A stretch of DNA of 64,000 nt from the NCBI RefSeq assembly GCF_049701175.1, contig NZ_JBNATW010000007.1, positions 1-64,000 on the forward strand, in the 5' to 3' direction. This DNA comes from Thermovenabulum sp049701175 (lineage in GTDB: Bacteria; Bacillota; Thermosediminibacteria; Thermosediminibacterales; Thermosediminibacteraceae). A program made the translations under genes and the position numbers. How positions within the stretch are numbered: the first letter of the stretch is position 1; the number at the start of each line of letters is the position of its first letter. The notes beneath the pieces were generated by a model. That model ran no database searches and was not told the origin of the DNA. It worked only from the letters and a program-made list of their open reading frames with translations. Positions 26,164-34,442 of this stretch are shown here, piece after piece.

Positions 26164-27183
26164 ATGTCTGCGATAACCACGCGAAAGCTTACAATGGCAA
26201 AAGCAATTGCTGAGGCCATTAGTTTGGAGATGGAAAGAGACCCGAGAGTATTTGTAATGGGCGAGGATGTAGGTGTATATGGAGGCATATTCAGTGCCAC
26301 AGCTGGACTATATGAAAAATTTGGGCCGGAGAGAGTTATCGATACGCCCATTTCCGAGACAGGTTTTATTGGTGCTGCTTTGGGAGCTGCCATGGAAGGT
26401 ATGCGCCCTATAGTAGAATTAATGTTCGTAGACTTCTTCGGCGTATGTATGGATCAGATTTATAATCACATTGCCAAAAACACTTACTTTTCAGGTGGAA
26501 ACGTCCGAATACCTTTGGTGCTCATGACTGCAGTGGGTGGTGGTTACAACGATGCAGGACAGCATTCCCAGTGCCTTTGGGGAACTTTTGCTCACTTGCC
26601 TGGGCTCAAAGTGGTTGTGCCTTCCACTCCCTATGACGCCAAAGGTCTGATGATTTCAGCCATACGGGATGACAATCCTGTTCTATATATGTTCCACAAG
26701 GGGTTACTGGGTCTGGGTTGGATGACCCTTATAAAGGACAGCACTGGTCCTGTCCCTGAGGAGCCTTATACGATCCCGTTTGGTAAAGCAGATGTAAAAC
26801 GGGAAGGAAAAGATGTTTCGATAATCAGCGTGTCTATGGGCGTCTATCAAGCATTAGAGGCGGCTAAAGAACTGGAAAAAGAAGGTATAAGCGTTGAGGT
26901 TTTGGACCTCAGGACATTGGTGCCGTTAGACCGTGAAGCCATAATAAATTCTGCAAAAAAGACCCGTAGGGTATTGGTAGTGGATGAAGACTACTTGAGC
27001 TATGGTATGAGCGGGGAAGTTGCCGCAACTGTAGTTGAGCATGCTTTTGACTACTTAGAAGCGCCTGTCAAACGCTTAGCAGTGCCGGACGTGCCTATCC
27101 CGTATTCTCGTCCTTTGGAACAGTTTGTATTACCTTCAAGTTCTAAAATTGTGGATGCAGTTAAGGAGTTGCTCAGGTCATAA
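26164..27183 (+). CDS. acoB: acetoin dehydrogenase E1 component beta subunit
   Basis: A 339-residue partner of AcoA. Typical segments are VFVMGEDVGVYGG, DTPISETGFIGAALGAAMEG, the HSQCLWGTFAHLPGLKVVVPSTPYDAKG run in parts, and VLDLRTLVPLD near 260. It is intact and preceded by AAAGGAGGAG. It lies 47 bases after acoA. Confidence 0.9.
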   Translation: MSAITTRKLTMAKAIAEAISLEMERDPRVFVMGEDVGVYGGIFSATAGLYEKFGPERVIDTPISETGFIGAALGAAMEGMRPIVELMFVDFFGVCMDQIYNHIAKNTYFSGGNVRIPLVLMTAVGGGYNDAGQHSQCLWGTFAHLPGLKVVVPSTPYDAKGLMISAIRDDNPVLYMFHKGLLGLGWMTLIKDSTGPVPEEPYTIPFGKADVKREGKDVSIISVSMGVYQALEAAKELEKEGISVEVLDLRTLVPLDREAIINSAKKTRRVLVVDEDYLSYGMSGEVAATVVEHAFDYLEAPVKRLAVPDVPIPYSRPLEQFVLPSSSKIVDAVKELLRS

Positions 27184-27216
27184 AATGAGATTTCAAAGCG
27201 TGAGGAGTGATATCTT

Positions 27217-28366
27217 ATGCCATACGAATTTCGCATGCCTGACGACGTAGCATCAAGTGGAATAGAAGGGTTTGTGGTGAATTGGTTTAAGGACGAGGGA
27301 CAGCCGGTGCAGGCAGGCGAATTGCTGTTGGAAGTACAATTTGAAAAAGTAGTTGTGGAAGTCCAGGCTCCAGTGAGCGGCATACTAACAAAAATCCTAT
27401 GCCCTCAAGGTCACGTTGTCAAGGTTGGGCAACCGCTCTGCTTAATCGAACAAGAGACCACGGAAACGACCCACGTCCACGGCGAGACGGAGCAGAGATC
27501 CGGGAGTACTCCAGTGGATCCCCAGGACACCAGTAACAGGCCAGGCGATTTAAGAGCTACCCCTGCAGCTCGCAAGCTTGCCCGTGAATTGGGAATTCCT
27601 CTGGAGGCAGTACCGGGAACCGGCCCGGGCGGTCGTATTACTGAGGAGGATGTTAAGAAATTTGCTCAACGTTCTGATAGGGCAGATATAAAAGCAAAAA
27701 AAGGTACCACTCACTCCTACCCAACGTTTGGTCGGTGCGAGGATGTTACAGAGCCTGCGAGAAACTGCACAGTTTACATTGGGACGTGAGGTTGACGTAA
27801 GCGCTTTAATGAAAGTCCGGATGGATCTTAAACAAAAAGGTTCGCCCGTTACCATGACGGCTCTTATACATAAAGCAGTGGTTCGGGCGATTTTAGAAAA
27901 TCCTGAAATGCAGGCCATTATTGATGGAGACGATATGATACTGCCTGCAGAAGTCCACTTGGGATTTGCTGTAGCCCGCGGCGATGAACTTTTAGTGCCC
28001 GTAATCAAAAATGCTCATAGACTCAATCTTAATGAAATGGCTGTTGAGAGACGCCGGCTTACTGATGCAGTTCTGCAAGGTATTGTAAAACCAGAAGAGC
28101 TACAAGGGGGTACCTTTACGGTTACAAATCTGGGTACTTACGGTATTGACTACTTTACCCCTGTGCTATATCCAAAACAATCTGCAATTCTTGGGATTGG
28201 AAGAATAGTGGAACGACCAGTCCTTGAGAATGGAAACGTCCGCTCCGCACAATTTATGACTCTTAGTCTTACTGTAGATCACCAGGTAATAAACGGTGCA
28301 CCTGCTGCCAGATTCTTAGCTCGGCTGGCAGAACTTCTTTCTCAACCTGAAGCGCTCTTGGAGTAG
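27217..28366 (+). pseudogene. acoC: acetoin dehydrogenase E2 (dihydrolipoamide acetyltransferase), frameshifted
   Basis: The first frame (27217 to about 27700) gives a lipoyl domain (1-80, lipoyl lysine in VQFEKVVVEV) and a peripheral-subunit-binding domain (RATPAARKLARELGI...GTGPGGRITEEDV). The catalytic domain is in another frame from about 27704 to 28366, where VPLTPTQRLVGARM continues the expected protein. The break is at an A7 run (27696-27702), consistent with a single-base indel. The catalytic motif reads DHQVINGAP, where the family normally has DHRxxDG: His is kept, Asp is Asn. Either a broken gene or a base-calling error at the A run. Confidence 0.88.
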
Positions 28367-28373
28367 TAATAGC

Positions 28374-28403
28374 AAAAGGGCAGTGCATGGGCGCTGCCCT
28401 TTT
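28374..28403 (+). terminator. stem-loop between acoC and lpd
   Basis: AAAAGGGCAGTGC / GCGCTGCCCTTTT, a strong stem with an ATGG loop and one wobble pair. It may act as a partial terminator or set relative expression of lpd. Confidence 0.6.
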
Positions 28404-28441
28404 AGAGTATACGAAAAAAAAAGACAAGAGGAGTGGTTTCA

Positions 28442-29818
28442 ATGAAGTATGAAATAGCTATTCTGGGAGCAGGTCCCGGAGGTTATGTAGCAGCTATCCG
28501 GGCAGCACAGTTAGGGGCAAAGGTAGCGGTAATCGAACGAGATGCATTAGGTGGTACCTGTTTAAACCATGGGTGCATCCCGACTAAGGCACTTTTGGCA
28601 GGGGCGTCCGTAGTAGAAACTATAAAGAGAGCGGATTTATTTGGCATAAAAATACAAGGGTATCAGGTTGATTATAAGCGTTTGGTTTCTCGAAAAGACG
28701 TGGTGGTAAAACAACTGCAGCAGGGTATTAGCTATTTATTTAAAAAGAATAAAGTTGATCTTTTCATTGGCAAAGGATACATAACTGGCCCACACCGGAT
28801 AGAAGTCACAGGTCTAAATGGAGTCCAGGAAATAGAGGCTAATAATATAATCATTGCTACTGGATCAGAACCGGCAATGTTTCCCGGTATTTGTTATAAT
28901 GGCAGAAGTGTAGTCACAAGTACTGAAGCTCTTGCTTGGGATAGCCTCCCTGAAAGTATAATTGTGATCGGTGGCGGTGTAATTGGGTGTGAATTTGCAA
29001 CTTTATTTAACACCTTAGGTGTTAAAGTAACTATAGTGGAACTTATGCCTTCTATTTTGCCGATGATCGACAGTGAGTTATCCCGGCGCTACCAGATGCT
29101 GCTAAAAAAAGCCTGTGTAGAGATAAAAACACAATCACAGGTTACAGCAGTGGAAGAGGAAGGTGAGCAGGTTAAGGTAATTTTGTCCAGCGGAGAAATT
29201 CTTGCTGCTAATAAGGTTCTTGTTTCCATTGGGAGGAAGTTTAATACTAAAGGACTGGGTCTGGAAAAAATCGGAGTTACCATGGGACCCAAAGGTGAAA
29301 TCGTGGTAGATGATTATATGCGTACCAATGTTGATGGTGTATATGCCATAGGAGATATAACTAATAAAATTCAATTGGCCCATGTGGCTTCGGCACAGGG
29401 TATAGCAGCTGTACAAACAATACTTGGAAATCCAACAAAGATTAATTATGATGTTGTACCTAATTGCATTTTTACTTCTCCGGAGATTGCTTCTGTTGGA
29501 CTTACTCAAGAGGAGGCAGAAAGGCGTGGATTTAAGGTAAAAGTAGGCAAGTTTTTCTTTTTGGCCAGTGGTAAAGCAGTGGCAAGTGGAGAAACGGAGG
29601 GTATGGTGAAGATAGTAGCTGATTCCTCCAATGATCGTGTTCTAGGGGTACACATTATGGGTCCCCATGCTACGGAGCTTATTATGGAGGGAGCCTTGGC
29701 TGTAACACAGGGAATTAAAGTCAAGGAGCTGGCGGCTTGTATTCACGCCCATCCTACCCTTTCTGAAGCTATATTGGAGGCAGCGGAAGCAGTCCACGGG
29801 CTAAGCATACATTCATAG
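28442..29818 (+). CDS. lpd: dihydrolipoamide dehydrogenase (E3)
   Basis: A 458-residue flavoprotein disulfide reductase that reoxidises dihydrolipoamide with NAD. FAD-binding ILGAGPGGYVAAIRAAQLG, the redox disulfide GGTCLNHGCIPTKAL, the NAD-binding IGGGVIGCEFA, and the C-terminal HAHPTLSEAILEA with the active-site His are all present. There is no N-terminal lipoyl domain. The ATG at 28442 sits 9 bases after AAGAGGAG; an in-frame GTG at 28433 is closer to the ribosome site and less likely. Confidence 0.95.
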   Translation: MKYEIAILGAGPGGYVAAIRAAQLGAKVAVIERDALGGTCLNHGCIPTKALLAGASVVETIKRADLFGIKIQGYQVDYKRLVSRKDVVVKQLQQGISYLFKKNKVDLFIGKGYITGPHRIEVTGLNGVQEIEANNIIIATGSEPAMFPGICYNGRSVVTSTEALAWDSLPESIIVIGGGVIGCEFATLFNTLGVKVTIVELMPSILPMIDSELSRRYQMLLKKACVEIKTQSQVTAVEEEGEQVKVILSSGEILAANKVLVSIGRKFNTKGLGLEKIGVTMGPKGEIVVDDYMRTNVDGVYAIGDITNKIQLAHVASAQGIAAVQTILGNPTKINYDVVPNCIFTSPEIASVGLTQEEAERRGFKVKVGKFFFLASGKAVASGETEGMVKIVADSSNDRVLGVHIMGPHATELIMEGALAVTQGIKVKELAACIHAHPTLSEAILEAAEAVHGLSIHS

Positions 29819-29857
29819 TATACCTTTTTATTTTAGATTATTGAGTTATTTTTATTA

Positions 29858-29905
29858 GCTAACTCATAGGTTACTAACTCTAAGGTTAGTAACTTATGAG
29901 TTAGC
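29858..29905. repeat. 48-base near-perfect palindrome before lplA
   Basis: GCTAACTCATAGGTTACTAA on the left is matched by TTAGTAACTTATGAGTTAGC on the right, around a short TCTAAG-type loop, giving about 22 base pairs with one mismatch. No T run follows on either strand, so it is not a standard terminator. Confidence 0.7.
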
Positions 29906-29978
29906 ATTATTTAAAAACAGAAAATATATTAAAAAAGGGAGTATGAAAAAAGCATCACACTAAAAAGGGGGAAAAATT

Positions 29979-30886
29979 TTGCTTTACATAAGAAATGACT
30001 CAAACGACCCTTATTTTAATATGGCTCTTGAAGAGTATGTGATAAAGTCTATGGATCCTACAAAGGAATACTTCATTTTATGGCAGAACCGCCCCACTGT
30101 GGTGATAGGCAAAAATCAAAACGCCATTGAAGAGGTAAACTTGGAATACGTTAGAGAAAACAACATCTCGGTTGTGAGGAGGCTTTCAGGAGGCGGTGCT
30201 GTTTATCACGACTTAGGCAATGTGAATTTTACCTATGTAGTGGATTACCGGCCCGAATATTTCAACAGCATAGAAAGGTTTGCAATGGCTGTTGTTAAAG
30301 CTTTAGAAAAACTCGGCATAAAAGCCGAATTCACCGGAAGAAACGATATTACCATTGATGGAAAAAAGATTTCGGGCAATGCGCAGTACCTTTACAAAAA
30401 AAGGTTGCTGCATCACGGAACGCTTCTTTTTAATTCGGATTTGACGAAGCTTTCTCAGGCTCTGAACGTGAAACCCCAAAAGATTGCGTCAAAGGGTGTA
30501 AAGTCCGTTAAAAGCAGGGTTGCCAACATCCCTTAATCGAATACAGCCTTACTCCTGAAGATTTAGAAAGAATAAACCGTTTAAGGGATGAAAAATACGC
30601 TACTTGGGAGTGGAATTTCGGTACATCTCCCGAGTTTGACCTGATAAAATCCCAGCGCTTTGATGCAGGGGAAATTGAAGTAAGGATAAATGTAAGGGAT
30701 GGACGTATCACAGACATAAAGTTTTACGGGGACTTTTTAAGCATGAGGGATGTGTCTGAAATAGAAGAAAAATTAAAGGGCCTCCGCTACAGGGAAGAAG
30801 ACATACGGGAAGCCCTAAATAAATTAAATTTAAAGGAATATTTCGGTGGTATAAATTTAGAAGAATTGTTGAGCGTTATATTGTAA
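29979..30886 (+). pseudogene. lplA: lipoate-protein ligase A, internally deleted
   Basis: The N-terminal catalytic domain is intact (about 180 residues): LWQNRPTVVIGKNQNAIEEV, RRLSGGGAVYHDLGNVNFT, and GKKISGNAQ with the conserved lysine. After KSVKSRVANI the frame stops at 30534-30536. The C-terminal domain resumes immediately in another frame (from about 30536: EYSLTPEDLERINRLRDEKY) to 30886. About 30 residues normally between these segments are missing, so this is a deletion plus frameshift, not a simple indel. The start is TTG at 29979 after AAGGGGG. It would supply lipoylation for AcoC. Confidence 0.85.
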
Positions 30887-31280
30887 TATTTTCATCGTAT
30901 TTAGCCGTAACCCTTGTGGATATGCCGCCCCTTGCCAAGAATTCTCCTGTAATTTCCATATACTTTGGCTTAAGAAGCTTTACTAAATCGTCTAATATCC
31001 TGTTTACTGCATGTTCTTGAAGTATACCTATGTTGCGGTAAGAGGTGAGATAGTATTTTAAAGACTTTAATTCCACCAATTTTTCATTGGGTATATATTT
31101 TATCGTTAACTTAGCATTGTCCGGCAATCCGGTCCACGGGCAAACAGAGGAAAATTCTTCGGTGTAGTATTCTACAAGGGTATCTCTTCCGGGATATTCG
31201 TAATTTATGGCTTCTAAAACCTGAGTATCGATTTTTTCATATCCGTAAATATCAAACCTTTTTTCGCTGTATTTATCCAT
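30876..31280 (-). CDS. queF: NADPH-dependent preQ0 reductase QueF
   Basis: A 134-residue protein of the short QueF type, which reduces 7-cyano-7-deazaguanine to preQ1 in queuosine synthesis. The nucleophilic Cys is in SSVCPWTGLPD, followed by the NADPH-binding signature ELKSLKYYLTSYRNIGILQEH in part. The start overlaps the queT stop by 8 bases, so both are one operon under the preQ1 riboswitch. The 3' end overlaps the lplA remnant on the opposite strand by 11 bases. Confidence 0.93.
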   Translation of the reverse strand: MDKYSEKRFDIYGYEKIDTQVLEAINYEYPGRDTLVEYYTEEFSSVCPWTGLPDNAKLTIKYIPNEKLVELKSLKYYLTSYRNIGILQEHAVNRILDDLVKLLKPKYMEITGEFLARGGISTRVTAKYDENITI

Positions 31281-31752
31281 CTATTTTCATGCCTCCTTTT
31301 TTAAATATCAATAAAAGAATAAAATATCCTGCTGACATTAAAATTGTTTCAGCAATTGAAACACTGGTAAAGGTTTGAATAAAGGGGAAATTTGCAGCAA
31401 CTTTTAAGGTGAGGGCTACAGAAGCAGATATCCATATAGCTATAAAAATTGAGCCTAAAAATCTGTTAAAAAATTTACCAATATAATAGCCTAAAAGACA
31501 GCCTATCAGATTGCTTAAAGGCATAAATATAAGTTCCATGGGACCGGCAAAAGGGCTGAAAAGATTTGACAGGAAATTTCCTATCATCATGGATATGGCA
31601 AATTTTTTTTGAAAGGTGGAAATGGGTTTAATTATTTCTCCCATTCTAAATTGAGCGGGAAGGTAGGAAATCGATGAAAAAATAAGGGTCAGCACAGCGT
31701 AAAGGCAGGCAACCAGTGAAATTTGAGCTATGTCTTTAATTTTTTTGGACAT
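31273..31752 (-). CDS. queT: queuosine precursor ECF transporter substrate subunit QueT
   Basis: A 159-residue membrane protein with about five hydrophobic segments, of the QueT family, an S-component that takes up queuosine precursors with the ECF energising module (not in this window). LTLIFSSISYLPAQFRMGEI and LMFMPLSNLIGCLLGYYIG-like segments are visible. The ATG at 31752 follows AAGGAGG within the riboswitch tail; reading further upstream would translate the riboswitch itself. Confidence 0.88.
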   Translation of the reverse strand: MSKKIKDIAQISLVACLYAVLTLIFSSISYLPAQFRMGEIIKPISTFQKKFAISMMIGNFLSNLFSPFAGPMELIFMPLSNLIGCLLGYYIGKFFNRFLGSIFIAIWISASVALTLKVAANFPFIQTFTSVSIAETILMSAGYFILLLIFKKGGMKIDG

Positions 31753-31759
31753 ATAAAGA

Positions 31760-31796
31760 CCTCCTTGTTTTTTTAACCGGGGTGGCTGCGACCCGG
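31760..31796 (-). promoter_or_regulatory. preQ1-I riboswitch (Tte-like, translational)
   Basis: On the minus strand: CCGGGTCGCAGCCACCCCGG, then TTAAAAAAACAAGGAGG. This has the P1 stem, the GCAG/CA loop and the A-rich tail ending in the Shine-Dalgarno sequence, differing by few bases from the well-known Thermoanaerobacter tengcongensis preQ1 aptamer. Ligand binding folds the A-rich tail into a pseudoknot and hides the ribosome site of queT. Confidence 0.93.
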
Positions 31797-31818
31797 GCAA
31801 GCTTTGCTTGCTTTTTAC

Positions 31819-31847
31819 ATTATATCAATTCCTGTATTTAAGAGCAA
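31819..31847 (-). promoter_or_regulatory. promoter of queT-queF
   Basis: On the minus strand TTGCTC (31847-31842) and a perfect TATAAT (31824-31819) with 17-base spacing, about 25 bases upstream of the riboswitch. Confidence 0.65.
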
Positions 31848-31870
31848 TGAAAAAATTTTCCTTATGTTTA

Positions 31871-31896
31871 AAGCAGGTTTTACCCTGCTTTTTTAT
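31871..31896 (+). terminator. plus-strand intrinsic terminator without an evident gene
   Basis: AAGCAGG / CCTGCTT with a TTTTAC loop and a T run on the plus strand. No plus-strand gene ends nearby except the lplA remnant a kilobase upstream. The rest of 31897-32047 is A/T-rich with nothing else recognised. Confidence 0.6.
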
Positions 31897-32047
31897 TTTA
31901 CAAAAAATGGCTTTTTAAAATCTTAAATAAATTGATAATTTTAAAATTTATTTGAAGGAACTTTAAAATTTTTGTTGAATATATAAAAGGGAGATCGAAA
32001 CAATTTTAATAAATTTTTAGCAACTCAAAACTAATAAAAAAATTTAA

Positions 32048-32098
32048 AAGGAGGTGTTGCCTGGCGCCAGGGCAGCCTGGAAGCCAGAGCCGTTATGA
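32048..32098 (+). promoter_or_regulatory. GC-rich leader with short ORF before the ferredoxin gene
   Basis: A strong ribosome site AAGGAGG (32048-32054) is 40 bases before the ferredoxin ATG (32095). Between them are two GC-rich hairpins: CCTGG-cg-CCAGG (32060-32071) and CTGG-aag-CCAG (32077-32087). A reading frame starting at GTG 32054 or TTG 32057 runs through them for 14-15 codons (PGARAAWKPEPL) and stops at a TGA overlapping the ferredoxin ATG. The ferredoxin ATG has no close ribosome site, so coupling to the short ORF or a structural switch is likely. I cannot match it to the Moco/Tuco motif. Confidence 0.55.
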
Positions 32099-32574
32099 AA
32101 AGGGTGCTTATGCTGTCCCCTGAAAAGTGCATAGGCTGCAGGACCTGCGAGCTGGTATGTTCTTTCAGCAAAATTCGGGCCTTTAATCCCAAATGCTCAC
32201 GGGTGTCCGTGTTCTCCTTTGATGAAGCTGCCGTTTCTGTCCCAATGATGTGCATGCAGTGCGAAGAGCCATCCTGTATGAAGGTATGCCCCACCTCAGC
32301 CATTACAAGGAATCAAGATGGCACGGTTATCATTAATCATCAAAAATGTATCGGGTGCAAACTGTGCATAGCTGCATGTCCTCTTGGCAACATAACCTTC
32401 AGCACTGCGGAGGGCAAAATAGTAAAATGCGACCTTTGCGGTGGTGAGCCCAAATGTGCGGACTACTGTCCAACGGGAGCAATTGAATTTAAAGAGGCTT
32501 CCCCAAACGTTATATCAAGGAAGAAGGCTATTGCCGGGAAGTTTAAAGAACTATTGGGGGAGGTGAATGAGTAA
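32095..32574 (+). CDS. four-cluster ferredoxin (HydN/AorA-like electron carrier)
   Basis: A 159-residue iron-sulfur protein of the HydN/DmsB-like type. Cysteine motifs in order: CIGCRTCELVC (12-22), CMQCEEPSCMKVC, CIGCKLCIAAC and CDLCGGEPKCADYC, room for four [4Fe-4S] clusters. It overlaps the aor gene by one base, so it is the natural electron partner of the tungsten enzyme, as AorA is in NAD-linked aldehyde oxidoreductases. No signal peptide, so cytoplasmic. Confidence 0.9.
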   Translation: MKRVLMLSPEKCIGCRTCELVCSFSKIRAFNPKCSRVSVFSFDEAAVSVPMMCMQCEEPSCMKVCPTSAITRNQDGTVIINHQKCIGCKLCIAACPLGNITFSTAEGKIVKCDLCGGEPKCADYCPTGAIEFKEASPNVISRKKAIAGKFKELLGEVNE

Positions 32575-34379
32575 TGTTTGGATGGACCGGTAAGATAATC
32601 AGGGTGAACCTAACCGATAAAAGCATTAAGATAGAAAGTTTGAACATGAAGGATGCATATATGTATTTGGGAGGGAGAGGACTCGGGACTAAAATAATAA
32701 TGGATGAGGTAGATCCCAAAGTTGATCCTTTAAGCCCGGAAAACAAGCTTATATTTATGACAGGCCCGCTTACGGGCACATTGGCTGCATGTTCGGGCAG
32801 GTATGAGGTTGTGGCAAAGGCTCCCCTTACGGGCACAATAGGTGCGGCAAACTCTGGAGGGCATTTTGGGCCTGAACTTAAGTTTGCGGGATATGATGGA
32901 ATTATATTTGAAGGAAAGGCAGAAAAACCGGTGTACCTTTGGGTAAATGACGATAAAATTGAACTGAGGTCCGCCGAACACCTTTGGGGGAAAAACACCT
33001 TTGAAACCACCGATGAACTTTTAAAGGAAACGGCTGAAGATGCAAGAGTAGCATGCATAGGGCCTGGTGGCGAAAAACTGGTGCTCTTTGCAACGGTTAT
33101 GAATGACAAACACAGGGCAGCAGGACGTTCGGGCATGGGCGCTGTGATGGGTTCTAAGAACCTGAAGGCAGTAGTTGTAAGGGGTAGCCGCTCCATCGAA
33201 GTTGCTGACCCCGATGCCTTTATAAAGGCATGCAAAGATGCAATAAAGAAGTTGAAGGAACATCCGGTTACGGGTACAGGTCTTCCTACTTACGGGACCG
33301 AAATCCTTATCAACATTTTAAACCAAGCAGGAGCACTTCCAACCAGAAATTGGAGGGATGGTGGATACTTCGAATATGCTGAGGAAATAAGCGGAGAAGC
33401 ATTGAGGGAAAAATACCTGGTTAAAAACAAGGCTTGCTTTGGCTGCCCTATAGGCTGCGGAAGGATTACAAGGATTCCGGAAGGCAAGTACAAAGGCTTC
33501 GGTGAAGGGCCTGAATACGAAGCGGGCTGGGCTTTGGGTGCCAACTGCGGTGTGAGGGACCTTGCAGCAGTTTCCAAGGCTAACTTCATCTGCAACGAGC
33601 TCGGCATTGACCCCATTACCATGGGGTGCACCATCGCGTGCACGATGGAAATGTATGAAAAAGGTATAATAACAAAAGAGGAAATAGGTTTTAAAGCGCC
33701 TTTTGGTGACGCAGATGCCCTTGTAGAACTTACACGAATGGCAGGACTAAGGGAAGGATTTGGAGACAAATTAGCACAGGGGTCTTATAGGTTAGCATCC
33801 TCTTATGGGCATCCCGAGCTTTCCATGTCGGTTAAGAAACAGGAGATGCCTGCCTACGATGCAAGGGGAGTGCAGGGAATGGGATTGGAATACGCTACTT
33901 CTAACCGTGGTGGCTGCCATGTAAGGGGCTATATGACCTCCCCGGAAATTTTGGGCATACCCGTTAAGTTAGACCCCTTGGTAACTACGGATAAAGCAAA
34001 ATGGTTAAAGACCTTCCAGGATTTGACTGCAGTAGTGGACTCAGCAAATATATGTCTTTTTACTACCTTTGCCATAGGGCTTCCTGAAATTTCGGCAATG
34101 CTGAAGGCAGCCATCGGCTGGGATTATACCGATGAAGAAGTGATGAAGATTGGCGAGAGGATTTGGAACTTAGAAAGAATGTTCAATCTAAGTGCGGGCT
34201 TTACAAAAGCCGATGATACACTGCCTCCAAGACTTCTGACCGAGCCTTTGAAAGTAGGTCCCGCCAAAGGCAAGGTAGTGGAACTTGACGTAATGTTAAA
34301 AGAATACTACGAAGTAAGAGGTTGGGATGAAGACGGAGTACCCACTGAAGAAAAGCTGAAAGAGCTTGACATAAAATAA
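32574..34379 (+). CDS. aor: aldehyde ferredoxin oxidoreductase (tungsten)
   Basis: A 601-residue enzyme of the AOR family that interconverts aldehydes and carboxylic acids using a tungsto-bispterin and one [4Fe-4S] cluster. The N-terminal GWTGKIIRVNLTD and GGRGLGTKI are typical; MTGPLTGT and AKAPLTGTIG bind the pterin. The cluster ligands are CFGCPIGC near residue 287 and a downstream Cys in SANICLFTTFA. Length is normal. A MoaD-like gene and NuoE/F/G-like genes follow, suggesting NAD-linked electron flow instead of ferredoxin only. An obligate molybdenum version is less likely given the family. Confidence 0.93.
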   Translation: MFGWTGKIIRVNLTDKSIKIESLNMKDAYMYLGGRGLGTKIIMDEVDPKVDPLSPENKLIFMTGPLTGTLAACSGRYEVVAKAPLTGTIGAANSGGHFGPELKFAGYDGIIFEGKAEKPVYLWVNDDKIELRSAEHLWGKNTFETTDELLKETAEDARVACIGPGGEKLVLFATVMNDKHRAAGRSGMGAVMGSKNLKAVVVRGSRSIEVADPDAFIKACKDAIKKLKEHPVTGTGLPTYGTEILINILNQAGALPTRNWRDGGYFEYAEEISGEALREKYLVKNKACFGCPIGCGRITRIPEGKYKGFGEGPEYEAGWALGANCGVRDLAAVSKANFICNELGIDPITMGCTIACTMEMYEKGIITKEEIGFKAPFGDADALVELTRMAGLREGFGDKLAQGSYRLASSYGHPELSMSVKKQEMPAYDARGVQGMGLEYATSNRGGCHVRGYMTSPEILGIPVKLDPLVTTDKAKWLKTFQDLTAVVDSANICLFTTFAIGLPEISAMLKAAIGWDYTDEEVMKIGERIWNLERMFNLSAGFTKADDTLPPRLLTEPLKVGPAKGKVVELDVMLKEYYEVRGWDEDGVPTEEKLKELDIK

Positions 34380-34386
34380 AACTTTT

Positions 34387-34421
34387 TGCTGCAGGCCCCA
34401 AATATAAAGGGGCCTGCAGCA
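34387..34421 (+). promoter_or_regulatory. perfect 13-bp hairpin between aor and moaD
   Basis: TGCTGCAGGCCCC (34387-34399) and GGGGCCTGCAGCA (34409-34421) pair perfectly around AAATATAAA. The sequence after it is A-rich instead of T-rich, so a standard terminator is doubtful; mRNA processing or stabilisation of the aor transcript is possible. Confidence 0.6.
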
Positions 34422-34442
34422 TTGAAAAAAAATTTTGGGGTA

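Noticed and set aside
31753..31800. Longer N-terminus for QueT
   Set aside because: It would translate the preQ1 riboswitch.
32048..32098. Moco/Tuco riboswitch
   Set aside because: The leader is too short and I could not find the conserved helices; kept only as an unassigned leader.
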